DNA of 45,843 nt from Deltaproteobacteria bacterium (GTDB taxonomy: Bacteria; Desulfobacterota; Binatia; HRBIN30): assembly GCA_017860575.1 (NCBI GenBank), contig JAGDMS010000002.1, positions 1 to 45,843 of the forward strand. The letters run 5' to 3'. The notes under the pieces are model-generated. The model did no database searches. It had not been told where the DNA came from and was given only the letters and a program-made list of their open reading frames with translations. A program made the translations under genes and the position numbers. Shown one piece after another: positions 16,689-24,729 of the stretch (positions are counted from its first letter, which is position 1; each line of letters starts with the position of its first letter).

Positions 16689-17471
16689 ATGTTGAAAGTG
16701 CTGCGCGCGCGGCTACAGCAAGGCCACCGCACACTTCCCTTCCCAGGCCAGGAACCCGTGCTGCCCGACCGGTTTCGCGGCCTGCCGGTCGTGGATCTGG
16801 CCCAGTGCGGTGGGGAGTGTCCGCGGTGTGCGGAAGCGTGCCCGACGGATGCCATCAGGGTGGACGGTACGGGCATCGCTATCGACCTCGGCCGTTGTCT
16901 CTTCTGTACCGAGTGCGAAGATGCCTGCCCGACCGGTGCCATTCGGTACAGCGCGGAGTACCGCCTTTCACAACGGCGGCGCGGCGATCTGCTGTTCGAC
17001 GGCCAGACCTGGGTAGCGGCCCAGGCGCTCGACGCGGCGAGCCGGCGGCTGTTCGGCCGCTCACTGAAACTCCGGCAAGTCAGTGCGGGCGGTTGCAACG
17101 CCTGCGAAGCCGATGTCAACGTGCTCAGCACCGTGGTCTTCGACCTCGGACGCTTCGGGATCCAGTTCGTCGCCTCGCCGCGCCACGCGGATGGCGTGCT
17201 GATCACTGGGCCGGTGACACAGAATATGCGGTTGGCTTTGGAGAAAACCTACGCCGCCGTACCGGCGCCGAAGCTGGTGATTGCCGTTGGCGCCTGCGCC
17301 ATTTCCGGTGGCCCGTACCGCGATCACCCGGAGGTCCACGACGGCGCGGATAGCCTTGTGCCAGTTGATCTCTACGTCCCCGGCTGCCCGCCACACCCGG
17401 TGACGATCTTGGATGGTCTACTGAGGCTGCTCGGGAAAGTGGGGTCAGCCGCGCCCCGCGATCGCGTCTAG
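16689..17471 (+). CDS. hyfI: Ferredoxin/small-subunit fusion (HyfH+HyfI-like, NuoI+NuoB-like)
   Basis: A 260-aa iron-sulfur protein. Residues 30-95 form an 8Fe ferredoxin domain: CGGECPRCAEACP (C40, C44, C47, C51, with an unusual CX3CX2CX3CP spacing) and CLFCTECEDACP (C70, C73, C76, C80, regular). Residues 125-250 are the hydrogenase small-subunit/NuoB domain with a complete proximal 4Fe-4S site: GGCNACE (C136, C139), GACAISGG (C203) and PGCPPHP (C233). So three clusters can relay electrons to the large subunit even though its Ni-Fe site is lost. ATG 16689 follows the large-subunit gene by 9 nt with AAGAGG upstream. In E. coli the two halves are separate genes (HyfH, HyfI). It is the last gene of the operon. 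Confidence 0.9.
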   Translation: MLKVLRARLQQGHRTLPFPGQEPVLPDRFRGLPVVDLAQCGGECPRCAEACPTDAIRVDGTGIAIDLGRCLFCTECEDACPTGAIRYSAEYRLSQRRRGDLLFDGQTWVAAQALDAASRRLFGRSLKLRQVSAGGCNACEADVNVLSTVVFDLGRFGIQFVASPRHADGVLITGPVTQNMRLALEKTYAAVPAPKLVIAVGACAISGGPYRDHPEVHDGADSLVPVDLYVPGCPPHPVTILDGLLRLLGKVGSAAPRDRV

Positions 17472-17621
17472 CGACGGAACACGCCTGCCGTTCTTCCGGC
17501 GCCCGGGCAGATGCGCCGCCCGCCTTGACCTAACGCTGCGCAAGGCCGATGGTGTTTGCAACGGCGCAGCCAGCAGTTCTCACCCGCCATGTCCCCCAAC
17601 GGAGCGACGGAGGAGTCCATC

Positions 17622-19676
17622 GTGGCGCAACGGACCAATCGATTGATCCACGAAACCAGTCCGTATCTGCGGCAGCACGCGCACAATCCGGTCGACTGGT
17701 ACCCGTGGGGCGAGGCGGCCCTGGAACGGGCGCGGCGCGAGAACAAGCCGATTCTTCTCAGCGTGGGCTATTCGGCGTGCCACTGGTGCCATGTGATGGA
17801 GCGCGAGTCGTTCGAGAACGAGGCGATTGCCCGCCTGATGAACGAGCAGTTCGTCAACATCAAGGTGGATCGCGAAGAACGGCCCGACGTCGATCACGTC
17901 TACATGAACGCGGTCCAGATGCTGACCGGGCGTGGCGGGTGGCCGATGACGGTGTTCCTCACCCCTGACGGCAAGCCGTTTTATGGCGGCACCTATTTCC
18001 CGCCGGAGGATCGACACGGTTTGCCCGGCTTTCCGCGCGTCCTCACGGCGGTGGCGCAGGCCTATGCGCAGAAGCCGAACGAGATTGCCAAGACGGTGGG
18101 CGAGGTCATGGCGGCACTGGAGCGTCTGGAGGCACCCCGACCCGCAGCTCACGCCCTCGACGCCGACGTCGTCGTGCGCGCCGCCCACCACCTCGCCGGT
18201 TCCTATGATGAAACCTTCGGTGGCCTCGGCCAAGCACCCAAGTTTCCCAATGCCACCGTGCTCGAACTCTTCTTGCGCGTGTATTACGGCAGCGGCGAGC
18301 GGCGCGTTCTGGAGATGGTCTTGCATACGCTGCGCCAGATGGCGCGCGGCGGCATGTATGACCAGCTGGGGGGCGGGTTCCACCGCTACTCGGTCGACGC
18401 GCGCTGGCTGGTGCCGCACTTCGAGAAGATGCTGTACGACAACGCCCAGCTGGTGCCGTTGTACCTGGCCGCGTACCAGGTCAGCGGAGAGGCGTTCTTC
18501 GCCGGCATCGCGCGCGAGACCCTGGACTACGTCGGCCGCGAAATGCGAGACCCGGGGGGGGGATTCTATTCCACCCAGGACGCCGACAGCGAGGGGGTCG
18601 AAGGGAAATTCTTCCTCTGGGACGTTGCTGAGGTGCGGCAGGTGCTGGGTGACGACGCCGCGGAGATCGCCTGCCGTTACTGGGATATCTCCGAACCGGG
18701 GAATTTCGAACGGCGCAACATTTTGCATGTCACCCTCGATGTGGAACAGCTGGCGCGGCTCTTCCGGCGTGACGCCGATACCATCAATCGGCTCCTCGAA
18801 GACAGCCGGACGCGGCTGCTTGCGGTGCGCGAACAGCGGGTGAAACCGCACCGGGACGACAAGATCCTGACTGCCTGGAACGGGCTGATGATCAGCGCCT
18901 TTGCCAAGGGCGCCGAGGTGCTCGACGACGAACGCTATGCGCGGATGGCGGTCGACGCGGTGACCTTCATCGAAGCGACCCTGCAGCGCGGAGATCGGTT
19001 GCTCAGCACGTACAAAGACGGCACCGCCAAGCTCAACGGCTATCTGGACGACTACGCGTTCTTCATTGCCGCGCTTCTCGATGTCTTTGAGCTGGTGCAG
19101 GAGCGCCACTATTTGGACCGGGCCACGGCGCTGGCCGACTCCATGATTGGCCATTTCTGGGACGCGGCGGCAGGTGGCTTCTTCTTCACCAGCGACGACC
19201 ACGAAACCTTGATCGTACGCAGCAAGCCCGTCTTTGACGGGTCCATCCCCTCAGGAAATTCGGTGGCTGCGCACGATCTCCTTCGCCTCTATCACTACAC
19301 GGAGCGGGCGGAATATCTCGACCGGGCCGAAGCGGTGCTCCGGCTGTTTGCCGGACCCATGCATGAGCAGCCGTTCGGCGTCAGCCGCATGCTCTGCAGC
19401 CTGGACTTCTTCGTTCGGCAACCGCGGGAGATCGTCCTCGTCGGCAGCCGCGCCGCCGCCGCCACCAAGACCCTCTTGCGGCAATTGCGGCATGTCTTCG
19501 TGCCGAACCGCACTCTGACCGTCGTCGATCCCGCGTGTGCGGACCAACTGCCAGCGTTCATCCGTGGAAAGACGCCGATCGACGGCCAGCCAACCGTCTA
19601 CGTGTGTCACAACAAGACGTGTTCGGCGCCGGTAACCACGTGGGCGGACATCCGTCCGCTGCTGGATGGGAAATGA
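17622..19676 (+). CDS. Thioredoxin-domain protein of the YyaL/DUF255 (SPATA20-like) family
   Basis: A 684-aa soluble protein. Residues 1-165 are a thioredoxin fold opening with [19 protein letters not shown] and carrying [12 protein letters not shown] (C53, C56), with a cis-Pro type [15 protein letters not shown]. The rest is an (alpha/alpha)6 barrel like N-acylglucosamine epimerases ([60 protein letters not shown]). The full family length is present. GTG 17622 is chosen because GGAGGAG (17609-17615) sits 6 nt upstream; ATG 17589, also in frame, has no ribosome site. The function of the family is not established; a redox or sugar-related role is guessed. Confidence 0.88.
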   Translation: MAQRTNRLIHETSPYLRQHAHNPVDWYPWGEAALERARRENKPILLSVGYSACHWCHVMERESFENEAIARLMNEQFVNIKVDREERPDVDHVYMNAVQMLTGRGGWPMTVFLTPDGKPFYGGTYFPPEDRHGLPGFPRVLTAVAQAYAQKPNEIAKTVGEVMAALERLEAPRPAAHALDADVVVRAAHHLAGSYDETFGGLGQAPKFPNATVLELFLRVYYGSGERRVLEMVLHTLRQMARGGMYDQLGGGFHRYSVDARWLVPHFEKMLYDNAQLVPLYLAAYQVSGEAFFAGIARETLDYVGREMRDPGGGFYSTQDADSEGVEGKFFLWDVAEVRQVLGDDAAEIACRYWDISEPGNFERRNILHVTLDVEQLARLFRRDADTINRLLEDSRTRLLAVREQRVKPHRDDKILTAWNGLMISAFAKGAEVLDDERYARMAVDAVTFIEATLQRGDRLLSTYKDGTAKLNGYLDDYAFFIAALLDVFELVQERHYLDRATALADSMIGHFWDAAAGGFFFTSDDHETLIVRSKPVFDGSIPSGNSVAAHDLLRLYHYTERAEYLDRAEAVLRLFAGPMHEQPFGVSRMLCSLDFFVRQPREIVLVGSRAAAATKTLLRQLRHVFVPNRTLTVVDPACADQLPAFIRGKTPIDGQPTVYVCHNKTCSAPVTTWADIRPLLDGK

Positions 19677-19701
19677 CCGCAGGTGCCTTGTGTGGTGGCG
19701 G

Positions 19702-20958
19702 TCAGGAGCGCGGCGCGCCGATGGCGTAGACGCGGCCGTCATCGGCGCCAACGTAGACCGTGCCGTCGCTGCCAATGGCCGGTGACGACTGCACCGATGA
19801 GCCTATGGGGACACTGATCAATTGTGTGGGGCTGGTACCGTCGTCGCGCACAAAATAGACATGCCCATCGTCTGATCCCACAACGACGATGGGAGCTTGG
19901 CTGCCGTTGGTGGCCACCGCGGGAGAAGAGCGAATCGCCGCCCCTGTGGGGAACGCCCACGCGAGCTGCCCGCTGAGTTTGTCGATGGCATAAAGGTACC
20001 CATCGTCGGAACCGAAGTAGAGACGACCGCCCGCCAATGCGGGCGAGGAGCGGATCGGGCCGACTGGTGGGGCGAATTGGAAGGCAGGGTCCGGTGAGCC
20101 TCTGGTGATGAGCACCTTGTACACGTGCCCGCCCACATCACTGATGTACACCGAGTTTGTCTGCAGGTCGATCACCGGGGCGGTCACAATCGCCGCCGAA
20201 GCGGAGACGGACCAATACTGCAGCGCCGCATTGTAATGGTAATTGTAACCGACGACGTGCAAGAGATGGTCATCGGCGCCGAAATAGAGCGTGCCGGTGG
20301 CGTCCAGAGCTGGTGACGACTGAATGCTTGCGGTCGAGAGCACGAACCGGTCGATCCCGTTGGGGCAGACGCCGATCACCACACCGGACAGCGACGCAGC
20401 GAACACAATACCGTCACCCCCAATGCTCGTGGCCGCGCTCACAAACCCACCGGGCGCCGGATTCCAGTACGTTGCCTGTGGACTGCCGGTCGAGGTCAGC
20501 CCGTATAAGATGCCGTTTCCGGCACCGACGAAGATGGCGTCCCCTCCGTCACGCACCGCGGCGAGCGCAGTCCCCGTGATGGGCGCATTCGTGGCGAAGT
20601 TGAAGGTGGTGCTTTGGGTGCCGTCCGCGGTGTGCAACGCATACAAGGAGCCGTCGGTGGAACCGATGTAGATCAGGCTCTCACCGGCATTGAGCACCGG
20701 CGACGCGGCAATTGACCGCTTGGGTGGCTGATCCAGTGGGGGGAATACCCAGCGGAGTTTCCCGGGGTTCGCCGCCACAGCTGCGTTTGCAACCGCCCCC
20801 GTATTTTGCACGTCATGCCGGAACTTCGGCCAGGACGATTGCGCCAGTGCAGCGGGGTTGTCCATGCTGCATTCCGGCGTACTGTCGCTCCCGCCGCCGC
20901 ATGCTCCAAGGGTGCCGCACAACAGCACCAATGCCAGCCACCGCAAGCCGTGCGTCAT
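19702..20958 (-). CDS. Beta-propeller (PQQ-like repeat) lipoprotein, second of a tandem pair
   Basis: A 418-aa lipoprotein: signal peptide with lipobox TLGAC (Cys20), then a Cys-containing linker, the motif SWPKFRHDVQNTG, and about eight repeats of the SSPALA.G.xYFGSDDGYLYAID type, which fold as a PQQ/WD-like propeller. The W-motifs are weak and there is no sign of a PQQ or metal site, so an enzymatic role is doubtful; propeller lipoproteins of this sort often act as assembly or binding scaffolds. Its ATG overlaps the stop of the upstream paralogue by 4 bp, so the two are one transcription unit and probably work together. Convergent with the YyaL gene (25 bp gap). Confidence 0.82.
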   Translation of the reverse strand: MTHGLRWLALVLLCGTLGACGGGSDSTPECSMDNPAALAQSSWPKFRHDVQNTGAVANAAVAANPGKLRWVFPPLDQPPKRSIAASPVLNAGESLIYIGSTDGSLYALHTADGTQSTTFNFATNAPITGTALAAVRDGGDAIFVGAGNGILYGLTSTGSPQATYWNPAPGGFVSAATSIGGDGIVFAASLSGVVIGVCPNGIDRFVLSTASIQSSPALDATGTLYFGADDHLLHVVGYNYHYNAALQYWSVSASAAIVTAPVIDLQTNSVYISDVGGHVYKVLITRGSPDPAFQFAPPVGPIRSSPALAGGRLYFGSDDGYLYAIDKLSGQLAWAFPTGAAIRSSPAVATNGSQAPIVVVGSDDGHVYFVRDDGTSPTQLISVPIGSSVQSSPAIGSDGTVYVGADDGRVYAIGAPRS

Positions 20959-22391
20959 GGCAGACCCACCGCGTACAACATGCCATCGTCGGCGCCGACG
21001 TAGATAATGCCGTCGTCCGCAATCGTCGGTGAAGAGCGGATTGTGGTGCCGGGATTGAGCACGACTGGCCAGCCGGCCGGTTCCAGCCCGGTCACTGCAC
21101 TCACGGCGTGCAGCGTTCCATCGTCCGTGCCGAAGACCAGATAGGAGTCCGAGGAGAGGGACGGGGACGAAAGCACCTGGCCGGAAACAGGCGTCGGCAG
21201 CGACGGCAGCACCGTCGGCGTGGGTACCGCCACGTCAACCACGAGGAGGGAGCCGGACTTCGTCACGCCGTAAACGAACGCCTGCCCGCCGGCGGGTGTG
21301 GGTGTGACTGCCGGGGTCGCGGCCGGGCTGGGCGTCGGCGTGCCCAGCGGGATTCCTCCGATTGCCAACGAACCGGCAAACCTGCCCGCCCCGGCGGATA
21401 CGAGCCAAAGCGGGCTGCCGTCTTGATTGAGTGCGACAATGTTGCCCCCCGCACTCGAGGCAAAAATCGCGGCGGCGCTTGTGACCGGCGAGAGACCGAA
21501 CGGGACGCTTGAATCGGTAACGTCACCGATCCGCGCCTTCCACTTCAGCGTGCCGTTGCCATCCACCGCGTACATGTAGTTGTCCGCAGCGGTGAAGTAC
21601 CACGTGGTTTCATTACCGCCGCCGGTAGTGAGAACCGCCCTCGCGGGAGAGGAGGTCACCGCACCGATCTCCGGCGCTCCCACTCGTGGGTACTCCCAAT
21701 TCTCCGTTCCGTTGCTGTTCAGGGCGTAGAGCTTGCCGATCGTCCGGTTGTCCGGCAGATCGATGCGTGCACCGAGGAACACGCCGAATACCGTTGCGCG
21801 TACCGGGTCCACCGTCAGGCTGGCTGAGGAAATGAACTGTACGCGCGCCCCGGTGCCGAAGTCGGGCTGAAAACAGGCAATGCACGACGGTGGACCACTG
21901 CCGCTGTCCTGGAAGCCGTACACGCTCCCGTTGGTCGAGCCGACGTAGATGGTCGTTTGCCCGTTCAGGTCCTCGTGGGGTTGATTGGTCAGAGTGTATA
22001 TTGCCGGAGACGATACCATCGGGCCGAGCGCTTGCTTGCCCGGCGGGCAGGCGCCGCAGCTGTTCACGCGCCAGACGGGGGTGCCGAGCGTGCGCGCCAG
22101 CCGGGCCACGGTCCCCCCTTCGGAAGCGATGTAGACCGCGCTACCATCACCCGAAACCGCCGGCGACGAGGAGATGGCCCCGAGGGGCGCGCTGGCATCG
22201 ATTTGCACCGAGAGCTTGCGGCCGTTGTTGGCGGCAACGCTCCCGTTGCCCCGGCCGGTGTTGCTGCTGTCGTGTCGAAACTTTTCCCAACCAGGATTCG
22301 CGCTTCCAGATGAGTCGCCTCCATCGCTGCTGGAACACGCACAGATGGTGGCGGACAAAATTACAACCGAGAGGACACGGGCGACGTTCAT
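20955..22391 (-). CDS. Beta-propeller (PQQ-like repeat) lipoprotein, first of a tandem pair
   Basis: A 478-aa paralogue of the next gene. Lipobox ATICAC (Cys19), then GWEKFRHDSSNTGRG, matching the partner's WPKFRHDVQNTG, and repeated SSPAVSGDGSAVYIASEGG and SSPTIADDGIIYVGADDG blades. A short Pro/Thr-rich insert (GTPTPSPAATPAVTPTPAGG) lies near residue 350, similar in composition to the linker of the dockerin-like protein. A NSCGACPPGK pair of cysteines and SCIACFQPD suggest disulfides. I start at ATG 22391, where GGAG sits 4 nt upstream, not at 22409, which has no ribosome site. Function unknown. Confidence 0.82.
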   Translation of the reverse strand: MNVARVLSVVILSATICACSSSDGGDSSGSANPGWEKFRHDSSNTGRGNGSVAANNGRKLSVQIDASAPLGAISSSPAVSGDGSAVYIASEGGTVARLARTLGTPVWRVNSCGACPPGKQALGPMVSSPAIYTLTNQPHEDLNGQTTIYVGSTNGSVYGFQDSGSGPPSCIACFQPDFGTGARVQFISSASLTVDPVRATVFGVFLGARIDLPDNRTIGKLYALNSNGTENWEYPRVGAPEIGAVTSSPARAVLTTGGGNETTWYFTAADNYMYAVDGNGTLKWKARIGDVTDSSVPFGLSPVTSAAAIFASSAGGNIVALNQDGSPLWLVSAGAGRFAGSLAIGGIPLGTPTPSPAATPAVTPTPAGGQAFVYGVTKSGSLLVVDVAVPTPTVLPSLPTPVSGQVLSSPSLSSDSYLVFGTDDGTLHAVSAVTGLEPAGWPVVLNPGTTIRSSPTIADDGIIYVGADDGMLYAVGLP

Positions 22392-22424
22392 TGGACTCCG
22401 ACTTGTCATAGTGTGTATGAAAAC

Positions 22425-23009
22425 TCAATCGGGGCGGTGAGCCGGGGCGCGCGCAATCATCCGCGCCAGATAGGACGGTCCACTCGAAGTCTGGTACAGG
22501 CCTTCCTCGTACACCAGGATTTCGAAATCGGAGAAGGCGACGCGCAACTCGCCCCGTTGCAGGAGGTAGGCGGCAGTGCGGTGCTCGCTCAGGGTCTGCT
22601 GGTCGATCAGGAAGGTTTCAAACATCAGAATGCCGGCCGGTTTGAGCGCCCGCCGCAAGGGGCCGAAGAGCGACCGTTGCAGGTAGCGGATGTTGATGAT
22701 GGCATCGTAACGCTGTCGCGGCAACGGCCACGACTCCAGATCCACTTGGACCGCCAGGAGCGTCAGCCCCTCGGCGCGTGCGGCCTCGCGCGCCATGCGC
22801 AGCCCGGTGAAGGAAATGTCGAGGGCCTCGACGACCAGGCCGCGGCGCGCCAGGAACAACGCATTCCGCCCGGCCCCCGCCGCCACGTCCAGCACACGGC
22901 CCGACAGCAGGTGGGTATGGGCACGTAGAAATTCCGACGGCACCTCGGTGGCGCTGCGTCGCCCGCTCCGGTAGCGCTCCTCCCAGCGCCTGCGGTCTTC
23001 CGTTGCCAC
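22425..23009 (-). CDS. Class I SAM-dependent methyltransferase (TehB-like)
   Basis: A 194-aa methyltransferase. The SAM loop is VLDVAAGAGRNALFLARRG (motif I), with the acidic end of strand 2 in VVEALDISFTG and QVDLESWPLP, and motif IV YDAIINIRYLQR. The short length with no extra domain matches TehB/UbiE-like small-molecule methyltransferases; the N-terminal WEERYRSG motif is typical of that group. The acceptor is unknown. It follows comF by 18 bp in the same direction. Confidence 0.82.
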   Translation of the reverse strand: MATEDRRRWEERYRSGRRSATEVPSEFLRAHTHLLSGRVLDVAAGAGRNALFLARRGLVVEALDISFTGLRMAREAARAEGLTLLAVQVDLESWPLPRQRYDAIINIRYLQRSLFGPLRRALKPAGILMFETFLIDQQTLSEHRTAAYLLQRGELRVAFSDFEILVYEEGLYQTSSGPSYLARMIARAPAHRPD

Positions 23010-23027
23010 GGGCCCGCCGTTACCTCC

Positions 23028-23825
23028 TCACTGCGCCACCGCCCGCGCCAGGGTGAGGACGTCGACCACCGCCGCGCCCGCCTGCATCAGCTCACGGCTG
23101 CACTCGTCGGCCGTGGCGCCGGTCGTGTACACGTCATCAACCAAGAGAATGCGCTGACTCCGGACGCGCGCCGGTCGCCGCACCTGGAACGCGTGTCTGA
23201 CGTTACGCTGGCGCTCGGCGTGGTCGAGCTCCACTTGCGGCCGGGTGGGACGGACGCGTTCCAGCGAAAACGCATCCATCGGTACGCCCGCCCGACGGGC
23301 AAGCGCCCGGGCAAGTAGCTGCGACTGGTTGAATCCCCGCCACCGCAGGCGTGACACGTGCAGCGGAACGGGCATGATCACGCTGTATTCGCCTATCACG
23401 AGCGGACAGCGTTCGGCCAACAGCCGTCCGAGCGGACGGGCCAGGCTCACGTCGGGGGTATACTTGTATCGCTGCAGCACGGCCTTGAGCGGGTGGTCCG
23501 CCCGATCGGCGGCGGCGTAGACGGCGCAGGCGCGTGCGCGACCGTAACTGGGCGTGGCGGCCAAACAGCGGCCGCAGCGGTGGTCGAGGTCTCCCGTGGT
23601 GCCGAACGGCGCCCCACAGAGGACACACATCGGGGACTGCGGCGTGCGGATCTCCACTTGGCAGCGGGTGCAGAAGTGTGGCCAGGCGAGCGGCTGCCCA
23701 CAGCCGCAGCAGCTGGCCGGATACAAGAGGCTGAGAGCCCCATCCCACAGGTGGCGCACGCCGCGTATGCTAAGCGGGTCAGACTGCGGACGCAACCGAA
23801 CGCTTTGACTGTCTACGGACCGCAT
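23028..23825 (-). CDS. comF: ComF family amidophosphoribosyltransferase-like protein
   Basis: ComF-type protein linked to DNA uptake or phosphoribosyl transfer. It has an N-terminal zinc-finger region (SCCGCGQPLAWPHFCTRC, then CVLCGAPFG and HRCGRC), a middle ALQRYKY-like segment (VLQRYKYTPDVSLARPLGR), VPLHVSRLRWRGFNQS and the PRPP loop ILLVDDVYTTGATADEC. The start is uncertain: ATG 23825 gives 265 aa, ATG 23834 adds three residues, and GTG 23759 gives a protein starting close to the zinc finger, as in many homologues. The promoter of the divergent small gene (23805-23833) overlaps the longer versions, which favours the shorter start. comF is followed 18 bp later by the methyltransferase gene. 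Confidence 0.85.
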   Translation of the reverse strand: MRSVDSQSVRLRPQSDPLSIRGVRHLWDGALSLLYPASCCGCGQPLAWPHFCTRCQVEIRTPQSPMCVLCGAPFGTTGDLDHRCGRCLAATPSYGRARACAVYAAADRADHPLKAVLQRYKYTPDVSLARPLGRLLAERCPLVIGEYSVIMPVPLHVSRLRWRGFNQSQLLARALARRAGVPMDAFSLERVRPTRPQVELDHAERQRNVRHAFQVRRPARVRSQRILLVDDVYTTGATADECSRELMQAGAAVVDVLTLARAVAQ

Positions 23826-23833
23826 ACTATACA
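23805..23833 (+). promoter_or_regulatory. Sigma-70 type promoter for the 60-aa membrane protein
   Basis: TTGACT (23805-23810) and TATACA (23828-23833) are separated by exactly 17 bp. The predicted start near 23840 leaves a 17-nt leader before the ATG at 23857. This is the best -35/-10 pair I found in the window. Confidence 0.55.
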
Positions 23834-23856
23834 TTAGCGTCAATCGTTGATTGCAG

Positions 23857-24039
23857 ATGAAACGCTTCCTGATTGGTTTTCTGGTCGGCCTCGGGTTGAT
23901 GCACTGGTACCTGCAGCACGGCGATACCATGCAAACAGAAGCCCGCCGGTGGTTTGAGCGATCAGGGACCAACTATCGTGGAGATAAGATGCACGACGCC
24001 GCGCGCGAAGCGTTGGGGGAGCGATCGCAGAAACCGTAG
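23857..24039 (+). CDS. Small single-pass membrane protein
   Basis: A 60-aa protein. Residues 1-18 (MKRFLIGFLVGLGLMHWY) are a membrane anchor with a GxxxG-like FLVGLG; the rest (TEARRWFERSGTNYRGDKMH, DAAREALGE) is a charged amphipathic helix. No catalytic motif. From memory, similar short proteins with a YWYLxxG..WF...YR pattern occur as hypotheticals in related genomes, but I cannot verify. It has its own promoter and lies 147 bp upstream of greA, so it may be co-transcribed with it. Confidence 0.65.
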   Translation: MKRFLIGFLVGLGLMHWYLQHGDTMQTEARRWFERSGTNYRGDKMHDAAREALGERSQKP

Positions 24040-24185
24040 CCGGTCCAGTACCCTTGGTGGTCAGCGTCCGGTTCGGTCCGGCGCCGGTGTGGATGACCGC
24101 CGGCTGCCGCATGTGCGGGCTTGCTCCGACGTGCGCCGCATGCGATCAAGGAACGACATCATCGCGGCTTGAGGTAGGAGAGACC

Positions 24186-24656
24186 ATGGAACTGCCAGTC
24201 ATGCAACGGCTCAAGAAGGAGCTGGCGGATCTGCAATACGAACTGAGCCATAAGCTTCCGAAGGATCTGGAAGAAGCCCGCGCTCACGGCGATCTCAGCG
24301 AGAACGCGGAATACGAAGCGGCCAAGAACCGGCAGGAGTTCGTGCGCGCGCGCATCGCGCAGATGCAAGGCCGCATCCGTGAATTGTCGCTCTACAACAC
24401 CCAGTCCATCCCCCACGGCGTGGTCGCCTATGGCAGCCGGGTCACGGTCGAGGATCTCGATGACGGGCAGTCGCTGGTCTACGAGATCGTCTTCCCCGAA
24501 GAAGTGAACGCCGCGGCGGGACTGATTTCTTTGGGATCGCCCATCGGGCGCGCCTTGTTGAATCGCGCCGTCGGTGACGAAGTGGAAGTGCAGACGCCGC
24601 GCGGCAAGCGCAGCTACCAGATCACCGACTTACTGACCCTGCACCAGCGGAGTTGA
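24186..24656 (+). CDS. greA: Transcription elongation factor GreA
   Basis: A 156-aa GreA, near the usual 158. The N-terminal coiled coil is MQRLKKELADLQYELSHKLP with the RNA-polymerase-active tip AHGDLSENAEYEAAKNR, containing the Asp and Glu needed to stimulate transcript cleavage. The C-terminal FKBP-like domain is VAYGSRVTVEDLDDG through LGSPIGRALLNRAVGDEVEV. ATG 24186 has TAGGAGAG upstream; the longer in-frame reading from 24054 has no homology-like sequence. It rescues backtracked RNA polymerase. Confidence 0.95.
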   Translation: MELPVMQRLKKELADLQYELSHKLPKDLEEARAHGDLSENAEYEAAKNRQEFVRARIAQMQGRIRELSLYNTQSIPHGVVAYGSRVTVEDLDDGQSLVYEIVFPEEVNAAAGLISLGSPIGRALLNRAVGDEVEVQTPRGKRSYQITDLLTLHQRS

Positions 24657-24729
24657 CGGTCCGGGAGCCCGGACGGCGGCCCTCACCCTAGCCACCGAAC
24701 GGACGCCCCTGGCGCAACGCGGAACGAGC

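Noticed and set aside
10132-17471. Functional Ni-Fe hydrogenase or formate hydrogenlyase
   Set aside because: The large subunit lacks the four Ni-Fe ligand cysteines and its C-terminus has no maturation tail; no formate dehydrogenase or hyp maturation gene is in the window.
10132-17471. Ordinary respiratory complex I (Nuo)
   Set aside because: There is no NuoE/F/G, the subunit order and the fused ferredoxin/small subunit follow the Hyf/Ehr pattern, and the membrane subunits are HyfB/C/E/F-like.
17580-19202. 540-aa open frame antisense to the YyaL/DUF255 gene
   Set aside because: High-GC coding DNA leaves long open frames on the opposite strand. The sense frame has full family motifs; the antisense product has none and no ribosome site.
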